A stretch of 64,000 nt of DNA from Arctopsyche grandis (taxonomy: Eukaryota; Arthropoda; Insecta; Trichoptera; Hydropsychidae), in contig NC_135355.1 in the NCBI RefSeq assembly GCF_051622035.1, positions 41,767,486 through 41,831,485 on the forward strand, written 5' to 3'. Positions within the stretch are counted from its first letter, which is position 1, and each line of letters begins with the position of its first letter. A model generated the notes under the pieces. That model made no database searches. It was not told the origin of the DNA and saw nothing but the letters and a program-made list of their open reading frames with translations. Of the stretch, positions 46,152 to 59,204 are shown piece by piece. The translations under genes were made by a program, and so were the position numbers.

Positions 46152-49100
46152 AACAGTTGGTCCGATCTGTTTTTTAGTTTAGTGTATTCGATGGAGCTCT
46201 TTGGATACCTTTCCATTTGAAATTTGATCTCTTACCTAAATGAATCTTGTAATTCGGTAGTTTTTGAGTTGGGTCGGAAAAATGAGGTGAACGTAATTAC
46301 TGTTGACTTTAATTCGCTTTTATTTGCCTTGGGAATGGATTGAATTTTTTCATTATCGTATAAAATTTAATTTGTGGGACGTGTCACGAGATGCTTCATC
46401 TCCTGTCACCGACGCACAACAGATCGAAACAGTTAGCGAACGAGCTTAACTTTTCGACCTGTTCAACATTTGGAAAGAGTCATCTTAACTGGGACGTGGG
46501 TTTATTAATGTGTTGATTTAAATAGTATGTTACTTTGAAACAGTTTTTATTTCGTTTTTAAAATTGCACATCTGTATGATTTTGCGTTCCTGGTGGACTC
46601 ATTGATGTGCATTTTTTTAAACCTATCTTCCCGAATTTAACGGATTTGAAGGGACTGCTCTGGGACTGCTCAGTACGGGTAAACGAGAGCTTAGAAAAGA
46701 ACATGTATATAAAACTTTTCTGCTCAAGTTTTCTCTTCACGGCTAATGTTTGTACTGCCTGGAGCAGACCTATCATGTGCGATTGAGAAAAATCTATATT
46801 GAAGTTTGGTCGGCAACCGGTCATAATTGAGTACCTTCTATGTTAGTTTTGTATGCTGTTTGTCATCGAGGAAAATTGCAACCTCCAAGATATTCTACTC
46901 CCAATTAACATATAATGCACTCACCCTTCTTCGGGAGAGTTAAGATTGCCGCCCACTTGAATAATCCTTTATAGCTGCTCTTTCGACCGTTTCCATCCGT
47001 TCATCTTTTTCGCGTGAGAGGTATGGGTATTCGGGATGATACCGTTGCTAGCTTGTCACAGTAATGCACACATGTATTCGCCATATTTTTTCGATTACAA
47101 CTCGTAAACACACTGACTACCATAACATGAGTATTATTACATCAAGGCGAGTTTTAAATTCTTGCCATTTCCTGCGAATGTCTTCTGAGACAATCCATAT
47201 ATTATACTTCGTTTATTTCTAGTATGTAATGAATGTCTATTTAAACATCATATTTCTGAGACAATACTTATATTATACTTCGTTTATTTCTAGTATGTAA
47301 TGAATGTCTATTTAAACATCATGTGTACTTGTCGGTGCCTTTTAATAATTCAAGAGTTGTAATTTCATTAGTATAAGCGTTTGTTCCCGCAAGCTTTTGT
47401 ATATCGCCAAATTGTTAGTATAGGTTGTTGATTAATTTAGATTGAACATACGTTGATCTTCACACACAAGGTGAATATAACATAATAATATAACATCATT
47501 TATAAAAAATAATAAAAAAAATTGTCGATTAAGTTTCATATAACGTACATACATTGATTTCAACATACTATGTGAATATACCATCCTTTATAAAAAATAA
47601 TAAAAAATTAAAAAATTATTTTGATTTTGTTTCAATTTTATTATTACCTCACAATTGTACATTTCGTCATTATGATTTTGATGAAGATTTATAACTGTTT
47701 AGATCTGAATAAATGCCTCCACCAGAATCTGGACCTACTTGGAATAAACATGGTTGGCTTTAAGTTGTAACTTCTAAAAATCCCATGGTGAGAATGATTT
47801 CCGCCGGAATGTCTGATATAGTAATTGTGATTCCGTATCCCGATATGCAATCTGTAATTCCCGATTTGTAGAGAAATTCTTAAATCGATCTTATGACAGA
47901 CATTATTAATATAATTGCAAATTTTGAATGCTTGCTTAGTAAGAACGGGACACTGAGAATTTTATAGAGGCGTATAGCGTTCTCAGATTTATTCGAAAAC
48001 ATATAAAAATAATCTAAAACGAATTTATCAACATGGGATGATGTATTGTTTGCATCATTTTATTTCTTTTTTCATTTGTACTTCGATATTTATATTAATT
48101 TTGCTGTCCGGTCTTACTTTATGATTATATTAGATAGAAGAAGTATGCGGCTAACTAATTACAATGTGAAATCTTGAAAATTATTGATCAGCCAATGGTT
48201 TATATAATTATATTGTAAAATTGATGTCAAAAAGTTTCTTAAATTATTTTTCACATTTGCTGTACATGTAAAAATATATTTTTTACTGACATCTTTTTAT
48301 GAACGATAAAACTTATTAATAATTATTTCTAAGTTTCGTACCAAAATGCACTCATATAAATTTTAAACAAAAAGTACATTTTTAAATCAATAGACATCAC
48401 TTTATAATTGAAATTATTTCATTCGAATTATCATTACAAACCTCCTTTATTTTATAGTTTCAATGTTAAAATTCATTGTACTTTTTACGTTTTGTATATG
48501 TTACAGTAAGAGTGTAAATGTCAAATCAGAAAACATGACTAGTAAGTGTATGCACTAGCGGATCCAGAAAATGGTCAAGGTGGGGGCCATTTTGGAATTG
48601 ATATTGGCCTAATTGAAAATCATAAATAAAAAAAAATCGAATGTAACCAACTCATGACTTTATCTATGTATTTGAGGAATATAAGAAGGTCACAAAACAA
48701 AATTCGTTAATTAAACATACACACACGTTCACACATTCCGATTATGAAAGCATTTTCGATACAATTTGTTACTTAAAATCCATTATACATACTATACACA
48801 TTAAATATCAAGAAAATAAAAATAATTCAAAACGTCAAAATAAAATAATGAAATATAAAAAAAAAATACTACTTCCGGCTTACGAATTCTGACCAAAACC
48901 TTATCAACTCTAAGTTAGTAGATAAAGAACACAAATACAAATATTCAGCTTAATAGGTGTGGAAAATGGAAAGTGGAGGTGTGGAAAAAATCGTAGTTTT
49001 TACCTTTTTTTTTTAGAGAAAAAAATCCTACTTCCTAAAAAATCCTAATTAAGTGATTTTTTTTTATTTTCAAAACATTGATACAAGATATATGCTTAAA

Positions 49101-49885
49101 TTTTTTCGTGAAGAGCACAAATGTTTAAGGGTCGAAAAAAATGGTGGAAGAAAAATCGAAACAGAGTAAACTGCCACTTCCGATTGACGCATGCTTACTA
49201 AATTTTATACTTAACTTGGTATTGAGCTGTAACTTCTAGATATGAAATTTCAGTTCAACAAATCAAAATTTTTCTGAGAAAAACATAAAACATCGATTCT
49301 CTGGAGTAAAAGTACTCAAAAATAAAGTAAATATATTCAGAAAATATTAGGGTATAAAATTTATAATTTATATTACATGTAAAAAAAATTTAGTCTGATT
49401 CGGTTAGTGGTTTAGGAGATAATTGAATTAAAAAACTTAAAAAAAGAGGATACCTATAAGGAGAGGTACCATTTTCGGTCAACTTAAAAATTTGAAAATA
49501 ATTTACGTCGTATCGATAAGAATTTCAGTAACTGATACTTACAGTTCGATAGGTCTAATGTTGTTCAAAAATTCACCAAAATACACCTACACACAGGCAC
49601 AAAGACATTTTTTCTAGATCATGAAAATGTAATCAGTGATCGATTCTGCATTCGAATCAGTCAAAACCTCGAGTTCTCGATTAAATTATGAGAATTTGAA
49701 CAGCACGAACGGTTATTCTCATCTAGCATTAAACTTAGCCCCCCTACCTGAAAGGGTAGTGCAGATATGCAAAAATAACAAGTGGAACTTAGAACTAAAA
49801 TATATTCGTAAAAATATAAATATATTGTGAATGATATGCATATTTAAATATGAAAAATCTGCTGCTTTGTTTTTTCATCTTTCAG
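46152..49885. other. Peroxiredoxin 3' spacer, unit 5
   Basis: Same content as the A-unit spacers; a small deletion near 47797 removes part of the stretch duplicated in unit 1. No gene supported. Confidence 0.5.
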
Positions 49886-49945
49886 GCTTTCGATCCTTAT
49901 TATTTAGATCCGGAATCCAGTCAGGGCGGAGCAGCTGCGGCATAA
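49886..49945 (+). other. Candidate terminal exon, unit 5
   Basis: AFDPYYLDPESSQGGAAAA, same as unit 1. Confidence 0.3.
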
Positions 49946-50084
49946 TATTACTATATTAAACTATGACATGTACTTTTTTTTTCACTAGCCTCTTCTTACT
50001 TCGCTTTCGATTTTTTTTAATCAGATAGCGTCTCAATCCGTAAAGAATGTAAAACTATTTTTTTCACCCTTGCCCTAATTGAAA

Positions 50085-50372
50085 TCCGATCCGCTGTAGG
50101 AAGATACTTGATAAAAAAATTACATGCTATCTCTTTCAGCACCTCTCGACCAATAGCATTTCGTATAGGGGCCGTCGACCCCAACAATTTTACTTACAAT
50201 ATTTTCCGTATCCAGTTTCCAAATAACCACCATAGGTGGATATATGGGAACTAGATATGGAGAATATTGTAAGTAATATTATCGTCGGCCTCATGGACAT
50301 GTACGAAATTCTATTAGTCGAAATGGGGTGAAAAGGACATATGCGTTTTACCCCAAGTCTCATATATGGCGA
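50085..50372. repeat. Long imperfect palindrome, unit 5
   Basis: A-type version, close to unit 1. Confidence 0.64.
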
Positions 50373-50377
50373 ATATC

Positions 50378-50528
50378 ACTAAGGGAAGGCGGTCAAGTAG
50401 CTTTTGCCCAAAAACAATGGTTAACTATTGTCAATTACTATTGTCCTTCATAGGAAGAGAGCAAAAAAAGGTTGACAATGGTGAACCATTTTTTTGAGGC
50501 AAAAGCAACTCGACCGCCTTCCCTCAGT
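50378..50528. mobile_element. Foldback MITE, unit 6
   Basis: Copy with the same ends as units 2 and 4 and the same following hAT MITE. Confidence 0.7.
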
Positions 50529-50534
50529 TATGAC

Positions 50535-50667
50535 TAGTCACCGGACCCAGAAGGTGCCGCGTATTGTCCAAAGGTTGTAAATGCATTGTTAAAGGTTTGC
50601 CGAACCTTTTTTACAGAGGATTTACAACAATGGAACAATGGATAGCACTGTGACAATCCGGTGTCTA
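50535..50667. mobile_element. hAT MITE, unit 6
   Basis: Same insertion as units 2 and 4; the right target copy has drifted to ATTATAAC. Confidence 0.88.
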
Positions 50668-51206
50668 ATTATAACTAAGCTTCGACGCCCAGCGTGCTAA
50701 ATGGGTTCACTATTGTCAATTTCTTATGTCACTACATTCTCGGACAATGGAGAGGTCTATTGTTATTTTAATGCAGCGAATCGACATCAGCTTGGGGCGG
50801 GTCATTTGTCGATGAGCTGTATTGGCCGATTTCATAAATAAAATCAGGTATTGACAAAGCTGGAGCTTTATTTATTGAGTCGTTATTTTTTTCGCATATC
50901 CCACTTTTAATTGTTTTGGCGTGAAATTCCGCGTTTCGAATTTTAATATTATATTACTGTAAATTAGACGAAAACGTTGAATTTTGTCGTCTTTTCAAAA
51001 TGGCGGAATTCCCTTCCATACGTGAAACATATTCCCTACCATATGTGACATGGTAACGTTTCAAATGTTTGCAACTGATTTATGATTTAAAACAGCTCGA
51101 GACGCTATTCATGATATGATTTTGTATATTATTGTTGTATATATTATTGCAATATTGCCGTCCATTGCGTATATTCGACTGCCGACAGATTATCCAATCT
51201 TTATTT

Positions 51207-51420
51207 CGGCGTGCGCATCTTTTCCGGGGAGTGGGGGCGAGCCGTTGCCAATGCAACGACCTTCAATCACCTTGTTATGATTATTGATTTTGTCTGCCGC
51301 CTGTTCCTACTTGCCTCTTCCCTCTTACCTCCTGCCTGTTGCGTATTGCGTATTGTTTTCGCATTTGGCCTACGCCCTACGACCAACCCCAAACATTTAA
51401 ATATTTTCGATTTTTACTAA
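51207..51420 (+). other. Truncated GC-rich block, unit 6
   Basis: The first part of the block and upstream spacer are deleted; the sequence jumps from CCAATCTTTATTTCGG straight into the ARIFSGEW-coding part. Confidence 0.35.
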
Positions 51421-51907
51421 CTCTTCCGATTACTCTTATTATTACAGAAATGTAATAATAAGAGAAGTGGCTTTAGGCATTATAATGTTTAAAAATTGCG
51501 GTATGGCTGTCGCCATACTTAATTAATTTTCGCCACCGTCGTGTTTTCTTAATATTTCCACATGCGAAAAATCAGGCCGAGTTACTTTATAAATATATGT
51601 ACACACATACAAACGACATAGCTTCTTTATCCTGGAATCCAATTTGTACATGTTAAAGAATCTTAAACCGATTTTAGATTCTCCTTTAAAATTTTTATAC
51701 CTTACTCTATGTATGTATTGATTTTTTTATCAATTGGGCAATTATTTAATTATTACATATTTAACATGGTTCGGTGATTACTGGTCACAAAGTCACTTAA
51801 ATCTCTATAGCGGAACATCTGGCAGCCGAAAAGTTCAACATACTAACGATAACTATCATACTAATGAGAACTTGAGATCTTTATTCGAGGTTACTATTTT
51901 ATTGCAG

Positions 51908-52489
51908 AACTTTCGTGTGTCCAACTGAAATCATAGCGTTCTTAGACCGTGTCGTCGAATTCAAGAAGATAAACTGTGAAGTAGTTGCTGCTTCAACTGA
52001 CAGTCACTTCAGCCACTTGGCATGGATAAACACTCCGAGGAAGGAAGGTAAAATTTGATCCAAAGATATCACAGTCGATTTATCAATTGCAATTATTATC
52101 ACATTTACAATGTGACGTTCCATTTAATTACTATAGATAACGATTACATATTGAGATAACATACATCAACACCACGTGTATTTTTATGATGCATATTTAC
52201 ATTAATTGCCGTGTTATCTTTGCTTAAAGGTGGACTTGGAGAAATGAAAATACCATTACTTGCCGATAAATCGACAAAAATTGCTCGCGACTATAACGTT
52301 CTCGATGTAGATTCCGGAATTTCCTTTCCGAGGCTTGTATATAATTGACGGCAACCAAAAACTTCGTCAAATTACAGTCAACGATCTGCCTGTAGGAAGG
52401 TAAGCTATTTTGTTATGTATTTAGGATTTTTTGTAAAGTATGTGTGTGTGTGTGTAGGCTCCCAAGAATACTTTAATTCTGCTAATTAA
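51908..52489 (+). pseudogene. Peroxiredoxin pseudogene, unit 6
   Basis: Exon 2 at 51908-52047 (FVCP retained), exon 3 at 52230-52399 (170 bases, one extra base shared with unit 4), and a 33-bp exon 4 remnant at 52457-52489 joined to the intron GT repeat, as in unit 2. The AG at the junction could act as a new acceptor, but it would give a short shifted tail. No exon 1. Confidence 0.92.
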
Positions 52490-53483
52490 AACAGTTGGTC
52501 CGATCTGTTTTTAGTTTATTGTATTCGATGGAGCTCTTTGGATACCTTTCCAATTGAATATTGATATACATATTTTCCTAAATGAAACTTGCAATTCGGT
52601 AGTTTTTGAGTTGGGTCGGAAAAATGAGGTGAACGTTATTACTGTTGACTTTAATTCGCTTTCATTTTCCTTGGGAATGGATTGATTTTTTTCATTATCG
52701 TATAAAATTTAATTTGTGGGACGTGTCACGAGATGCTTCATCTCCTGTCACCAACGCACAACAGATTTGTCAACTTGTTTGTCGCTCACATTTCCATACA
52801 TTTTTTCGTGTCGCGCGACTAGTCGGCCGACAAAGTTGCACGTTGCGGCCCGGCCCTAACTTTTCGACCTGTTCAACATTTGGAAAGAGTCATCTTAATT
52901 GGGGTGTGGGTTTATTAATGTGTTGATTTAAAGAGGATGTTACTTTGCTTAACAGCCTTTAATCCGTTTTTAAAATTGCACATCTGTGTGAATTTGCGTT
53001 CAGAGTGAGCTCATAGATGTGCAATTTTAAAGTTATCTTCCCGAATTTAACGGATTTGAAGGAACTACCCTGGTTTTCATCAGTACGGGTAAACGAGAGC
53101 TTAGAAAACAACTTGTATATCTACTTTTCTGCTCAAGTTTTCTCTTCACGGCTCATTTCTCTTATCGTCTTTAGTATAAGCGTTTGTTTCCCCAAACTTT
53201 TGTGCAACGCCAAATTGTTAGTATACGTTGTTTACAGACAATTATACATGAACATATCATCATTTATAAAAAATAATAAAAAAATTATATTGAGTTTGTT
53301 TTAATTTTATTGAACAAATTTGATTTTGATGAAGAGATTTATAACTGTTTAGATCTGAATAAATGCGTCCACCAGAATCTGGACCTATTTGGAATAAACA
53401 TGGCCGGCTTTAAATTGTAACTTCTAAAAATCCCATGGTGAGAATGAATACGTATTTTAAACAGTACTCCCCAGATCGGCATC
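52490..53483. other. Peroxiredoxin 3' spacer, unit 6
   Basis: B-type 3' flank like 12874-13829, then a shortened version of the A-type AT-rich spacer. No gene. Confidence 0.45.
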
Positions 53484-54449
53484 ATTTATTTATTTATTTG
53501 GAAAATTTACAGTTTATTAAGTTACATAGATTGATAGTAAAAAAACATAATTATGTTAAGTAAACCATTAATAATTTTCACATATAGGTAAAAAAAAAAG
53601 AAAAGCTCAAACATTTAAAATAAGAAACAAAAATGATAATAGAGTAAGATAGTTAGAGAAAACAAAAAGAAAAAAAATAGAAATAAAAGTATAATAAAAA
53701 TATCAAAATAATAAGAATAAAAATTATGAAATAATAAAAATAATATAATATATAACAAAAAACAAAAAGACAAAATAAATACATCAAAATAAAAATTCAT
53801 AATCACAATCGTAAATTTTCAATAAAATTTATCATCGAAAAACAAATTTGCAATAATCACTCTAGCTTGTATAGCATTAATATTAAATAAGTCAAACATA
53901 GAAATTGTTAAAATTAGTGTGTTGGTGTACGGTGGAGCTTGGACGCCAGATGAATGAGCTTCTTCCATAATTAGAAAAAGTATTAGGTATGTAAAGGAGC
54001 TCATTACATCTAGTCATTCTATTTGGCACACGCAATGATAGTCTACTCAATAATTGAGGACAGTCGATCGAGCCGTTAAGGATGTTCAAAATTGTTGAGA
54101 TGTCAGCTATCTCCCTTCTTTTGACAAGTGGAAGTAGATGCTGACACCTACAAGCATCTTCATAGGAAGAATAGGATAACCCAAAACGGCTACTGATGTA
54201 CCTCAAGAATCTCTTCTGAATGCGCTCCAATCTGTCTCTTGCACCAGAGTACTCTGGGTTCCAAACTTGGGATGCAAACTCAACAATACTTCTTACGTAT
54301 GCATTTATACATCCAATCATCAATAAACAAGGTCGTAACCTAAAACCGTGACTGTTTCTAATTAACCCACCCCGCACCATTCCAAAACAAGCTGGTCGAC
54401 GAGAGACGACGACTACCACATTCACAGTCGCTGTATTTATCCACCCCAC
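53484..54449 (-). mobile_element. 5'-truncated LINE
   Basis: The ATTTATTTATTT run at 53484 is the simple 3' tail on the minus strand. Inserted after AGATCGG in the spacer sequence. Only the end of ORF2 and a 3' UTR of about 400 bases remain. Confidence 0.75.
53892..54449 (-). pseudogene. C-terminal end of LINE ORF2
   Basis: 185 codons. VEFASQVWNPEYSG, RLERIQKRFLRYI and the downstream region are typical of the part after the reverse transcriptase domain in Jockey/CR1-type LINEs. The catalytic part is missing. Confidence 0.75.
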
Positions 54450-54819
54450 CCCACCTTGCAGCTATAGAACAACTAGAAAAAGTCCAAGATGCTGGCATTG
54501 TTATCAGCTGGCATTGTTATCATTAACAATCTTTGAGTTTTACTGAACAACATTTCAAATCTATTTTCAAACAAGAAATCGAACAGACACAAACTAGAAA
54601 ATATATATCATCTTTATCTTCAGGCGACAATTAGTAGTAGACAAGAGTCTCCACTAGCTATTGAAAATTTCAAGCGAATTATAACAAAAATTTGAAGTTG
54701 AAGTTGAAAATTATGATAAAGAAAAAGTAAATATATGTTAATTATTTTTATAATAGGAATAAAAAGTACACAGTAACATTTTTAAAATTGAAAGAAATAA
54801 AGTCTTGAAATTTTTTTAA
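54450..54819. other. Unassigned stretch, unit 6
   Basis: AT-rich; includes a short direct repeat of CTGGCATTGTTATCA. No feature recognised. Confidence 0.4.
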
Positions 54820-55545
54820 TCTAATATATATGTAATTTGGAAAGAGACTTTGTATATACATATATATGTATGTATCCTTCATTCGTTGGTTCGTCGTCCG
54901 TAGATCGGTGACGTCATCGAACACGTGATTCGTTTTATTTTTTTTTCGACTCATAGGCGCCGATTTGATTTTTTTTTATTCAATGTATTCACCCCCGCGG
55001 GAGCGCAAGGGGCGCAGCCCCATGGGGCCCCGAAGGGGGCGCAGCCTTATGGGGCGCAACCTTATGGAGCTCAGCCGCATGGGGCCCCGAAAGGGGCGCA
55101 GCCTCATGGTGCACAGCCCCATGAGGCCCCGAAGGGGGCGCAGTCTTATGAGGCTCAGCCGCATGGGGCCCCGAAGGGGGCGCAGCCTTATGGAGCTCAG
55201 CCACATGGGGTCCCGAAGGGAGCGCAGGGGGGCGCAGCCCCATGGGGCCCCGAAGGTGGCGCAGTCTTATGGGGCGCAGCCTTATGGGGCGCAGCCTTAT
55301 GGAGCTCAGCCACATGGGGCCCCGAAGGGGGAGCAGCCCCATGGGGCCCCGAAGAGGGCGCAGCTTTATGGAGCGCCGCCCTAAAAGGCATTAGCTAAGG
55401 GGGGCGCAGAGGGGTGAAGTCCTAAACGGCAATAGCTAAGGGGGGCGCAGAGGGTTTTTTTTTTAATAAAATGTTTACTATTAGATTCGTCATGTTTAAG
55501 CGGTTTATATTATTAATAATGAGCGAAGCCGGGTAATACAGCTAG
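54820..55545 (+). mobile_element. Non-autonomous Helitron-like element
   Basis: Begins TCTAATATATATG after A and ends AATACAGCTAG before T, as Helitrons do; the GCGAAGCCGGGT just before the end is a common arthropod Helitron terminus, though the hairpin is weak here. No Rep/helicase. Most of the inside is a GC-rich minisatellite. Confidence 0.6.
54995..55380 (+). repeat. GC-rich minisatellite in the Helitron
   Basis: About 15 irregular repeats of 12-24 bases based on CCCCGAAGGGGGCGCAGCC and TATGGGGCGCAGCC. Because repeat lengths are multiples of three, several frames on both strands stay open (QPYGAQPHGAPKGA-like). I do not consider it a gene. Confidence 0.85.
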
Positions 55546-55640
55546 TATACAATAATTATGAAAGTTTGCATATACATATAACATATATACAATATAACAA
55601 TTTACTGGAACGCACTGAAAATGAATCAAAGAAAACACAG

Positions 55641-55940
55641 TTAATCAATGGTCTGGTATACAAATATTTAAAATATAAAAAAAAACTCATGGGGTGACAA
55701 TTTACGCAATGGTATTAAAGCTAATCAGTCTTCACTACACAATAACCATGATCGGTGACACATCGCTTGCAAAACTTGATTTTAAGTGGCAGTCGTCACA
55801 TAACAATTCATTCCATAATAATAACAATTCAAAACAACATATCAATTCGGAAATCAACGAAAACACAGTATCTAATCAATGGTCTGGTATACAAATATTT
55901 AAAATATAAAAAAAAACTCATGGGGTGGCGATTTACGCAA
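55641..55940 (+). repeat. Partial tandem duplication, about 233-bp period
   Basis: AATCAATGGTCTGGTATACA to TTTACGCAATGG occurs twice; unit 4 has one copy. Confidence 0.75.
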
Positions 55941-56259
55941 TGGTAATTTTAATATACTTATGTACATTATTTATGCACAGTAAATAAGGCAAATATAAAA
56001 AAAATCTGTATATCTTTTTTGATTCCTTTTTATTTTATTCCGTTTTATTACTTTATTTTATCATAAATTTTATTATAAATATGTACAATGGATGCTATAC
56101 AATATGGTATTGTATATATAGCAAAAGGAAATACAAAGCTACAAAAGCAATTATTTTTTTCAATGTCCTTAATTTAGTTCACTCACCATTAGGTGGGAAT
56201 TCCTTTTTAAATATTCGGTCGGGCGCAATATAGTGTATATAGAGTTTAAGGACTATTTG

Positions 56260-56285
56260 CAGAGAAATGTTATAACATTTCTCTG
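56260..56285. repeat. 26-bp perfect palindrome, unit 6
   Basis: Unchanged between units 4 and 6. Confidence 0.92.
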
Positions 56286-56853
56286 TCTATGTTACTACGT
56301 CATCTGTTGATATCGCGTCGAAAAATTACTAAATAATAAAATTTACTACTACTGTTTTGAAACTCGAAATTCGGTGAACTTGTCTTTCGATATAAAGATA
56401 TTAGACGAATTTACCATTCGGTCTACAGATTTTCGGTAAAAGCGTCATTAGTGGAATAGCATTCGGTGAATTGATTTAGATGTATTGCATTCGACCAATT
56501 TACCTGCTCCCGAATGCGCTTGTTTACTTGATCGATCGGTGCCAGACCGAGGGCCAATACTCGACAGGAGTCCGGCCTGGCTAGACACCTGCTCTCCCGA
56601 AACCATCTCTGCTCGCCATACTCCGGTCTTTGCCGACCGGAAGCTTCCAATCTTCGCCATTCGAGTATTCATTTCGATCTTTCGCTATGGAGCTGTCCTG
56701 ATGCTGGCCTTCTCGTCGTCAGCAGCTTCAGCGACGACGAAGGGCCGCCAATTACGCCCGAAAACTCAGGTTGGCCGACTCTCGTTTTACTCAAACTCAC
56801 AATTGTTTCCAGGCTGCTGCTTTGTTCCGGCTTTTAGATTTTTAATCTTTCAG

Positions 56854-56913
56854 GTTTTCGTTCCTTATTATTTAGATCCGGAATCCACTCGGGGCGGAGC
56901 AGCTGCGGCATAA
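56854..56913 (+). other. Candidate terminal exon, unit 6
   Basis: VFVPYYLDPESTRGGAAAA, with candidate intron 56770-56853. Confidence 0.3.
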
Positions 56914-57058
56914 TATTACTATATTAAACTACGACATCTACTTTTTTTTTTCACTAGCCTCTTCTTACTTCGCTTTCGAATTTTTTTAATCACATAGCGT
57001 CTCAATCCGTAAAGAATATACAACCATTTTTTTTTTCACCCTTGCCCCAACTGAAATC

Positions 57059-57344
57059 CGATCCGCTGTAGGAAGACTTGGTTAAAACGTACATGCTACC
57101 TCTTTCAACACCTCTCGACCGATAGCATTTCGTATAGAAGCCGTCGTAACCAGCTATATTAATTACAATATTTTCCGTATCCAGTTCCCAAATAGCCACC
57201 ACAGGTGGATATATGGGAACTAGATATGGAAAATATTGTAAGTAAAATTGTCGTCGGCCCTATGGACATGTACGAAATTCTATTAGTCGAAATGGGGTGA
57301 AAACGACATATGACTTTTACCCAAGTCTCATATATGGCGGATGG
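57059..57344. repeat. Long imperfect palindrome, unit 6
   Basis: B-type version, followed immediately by the unit 7 foldback MITE. Confidence 0.64.
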
Positions 57345-57345
57345 C

Positions 57346-57496
57346 ACTAAGGGAAGGCGGTCAAGTTGCTTTTGCCCAAAAACAATGGTTAACTATGGTC
57401 AATTACTATTGTCCTTGATAGGAAGAGAGCAGAAAAAGGTTGATAATAGTGAACCCTTTTTTTGGGTAAAAAGCAACTCGACCGCTTTCCCTCAGT
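57346..57496. mobile_element. Foldback MITE, unit 7
   Basis: More diverged copy, with several changes in the loop and the right arm. Confidence 0.66.
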
Positions 57497-58503
57497 TATG
57501 ACTAAGCTTCGACGCTCAGCGTGCTAAATGTGTTCACTTTTGTCAACCTTTTTTTCTCCTACTTTCTTGGACAATGGAGAGGTTTATTGTTATTTTATGG
57601 CAGCGAATCGAAATCAGCTTGGGGCGGGTCATGAGCTGTTTTGGCCTATTTCGTAAATAAAATCTGAACGCTCTCTTCCTCCAATATCTACTACTATAGT
57701 ACTATTTTTTTTAAATATAAAGCGATTACCCGGTTGGGCCCTTGCGATTTTTTCCGTGCCCCATTTCCATAAAATTTGATCTTCACTTATGTATAATTAT
57801 TTTTCGCTTTTTGCATAAAATTTTGTATTATCGAGTATATTCATATGCAAAGGTATTGAGAAAGCTGGAGTTAATTTTGCCGAGTCGTTCTTTTTTTTTT
57901 CGCATCTCCCACTCTAATTTTTTTGGCGTAAAATTCTGCCTTTCGAATTTTAATATTACTGTAAATTAGACGAAAACGTTGAATTTTGTCGTCTTTTCAA
58001 AATGGCGGAATTCCCTTCCATATGTGAAACATAACATCGTAACGTTTCAAATGTTCGCAACCGATTTATGATTTAAAACAGCTCGAGACGCTATTCATGA
58101 TAAGATTTTGAATATTATTGTTGTATATATTATTGCAATATTGCCGTCCATTGCGTATATTCGACTGCCGACAGATTATCCAATCTACATACATACATAT
58201 ATTCGACCATTTTTGAATCCCAATAGTACCGGATTGTTCAATTGGATTAAATTATTCCGAGCGGTCACTTTGAAGGTCTTATAGCTTTTCGATACTAATT
58301 TTATTTTTATCTACGTATCAATTTGTATTACTTATTATAAAAATATGAAATATTTAATATAAAATGGTCATAGTCCCCAAAATATCCTTTGTCTCGATAT
58401 TATTCAAATTCGTCGACTTCGGGTGGACGGTTTTAAAAAGAAAAATCTCAATTTTTCAGAATTGACGAATTTGGAATGTATTTATTAGCTTTTTTTTCAA
58501 TTT

Positions 58504-58850
58504 GTGCGCCTCCATTCCGCAGGGAGATGCGTCCCGGGGAATCCGCCATTTGGCAAATCTATATGCGTTGCACAAAATCCATAAATCACAAGGTGATGCA
58601 AGGTCGGCATGGCCTGGATGACCCGTCCCTGTGGCGAGTAAAATGTGCGCAGAAGCGGCCTTCGGTACAGTTTGGCGGCGCGCGCATCTTTTCCGGGGAG
58701 TGGGGGCAAGCCGTCGCCAATGCAACGACCTTCCATCACCTTGTTATGCTTATTGATTTCGTCTGCCGCCTGTTGCTCTTGCCTCTTCCCTCTTACCTCT
58801 TGCCTGCTGCGTATTGTTTTCGCATATGGCCGACTGCCTCAGACATTTAA
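58504..58850 (+). other. GC-rich block with open frame, unit 7
   Basis: 124-codon open frame. It runs through the site where units 1 and 5 carry the hAT transposon, and so shows the uninterrupted sequence. Confidence 0.3.
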
Positions 58851-59204
58851 ATATTTTTGATTTTTACTAGCTCTTCCGATTACTGCTGATGTACCGGAAA
58901 AATGTAATAATAAGAGAAGTGGCTTTAGGCATCATAGTGTTTAAAAATTTCCGCCACAGTCGTGTTTTCTTAATATTTCCACATGTGAAAAATCCGGCCG
59001 AGTTACTTTATAAAAATACATACATATGTACATACGACATAGCTGCTTTGTCCTGGTATCCAATTAGGACATGTTAAAGAATCTTAAACTGATTTTAGAT
59101 TCTCCTTTAAATTTTTTATACCCTACCCTATGTATGATTGATTTGTTTTTTTTTTTTAATAGTTACGATTGAGATCTTTATTCGTGGTTACTATTTTATT
59201 GCAG

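Larger units (their letters stand above)
40221..50377 (+). repeat. Array unit 5 (A type)
   Basis: Near copy of unit 1 through its first 5.3 kb, including the same hAT insertion at the same base. In the 3' spacer near 47797-47820 it instead shares variants with unit 3, with an extra small deletion, and at the terminal-exon region it agrees with unit 1 again. This alternation suggests repeated exchange between units. Confidence 0.88.
50378..57345 (+). repeat. Array unit 6 (B type)
   Basis: B unit with the shared MITE at 50535-50667, a deleted GC-rich block (only the end remains from about 51207), peroxiredoxin exons 2-3 plus a 33-bp exon 4 remnant, then a truncated LINE, a Helitron-like element and the 3' part shared with unit 4. 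Confidence 0.87.

Noticed and set aside
54925-55398. Long open frames in the GC-rich stretch of unit 6 as a repeat protein gene
   Set aside because: Several frames on both strands are open simply because the minisatellite period is a multiple of three; there is no start context or flanking gene structure.
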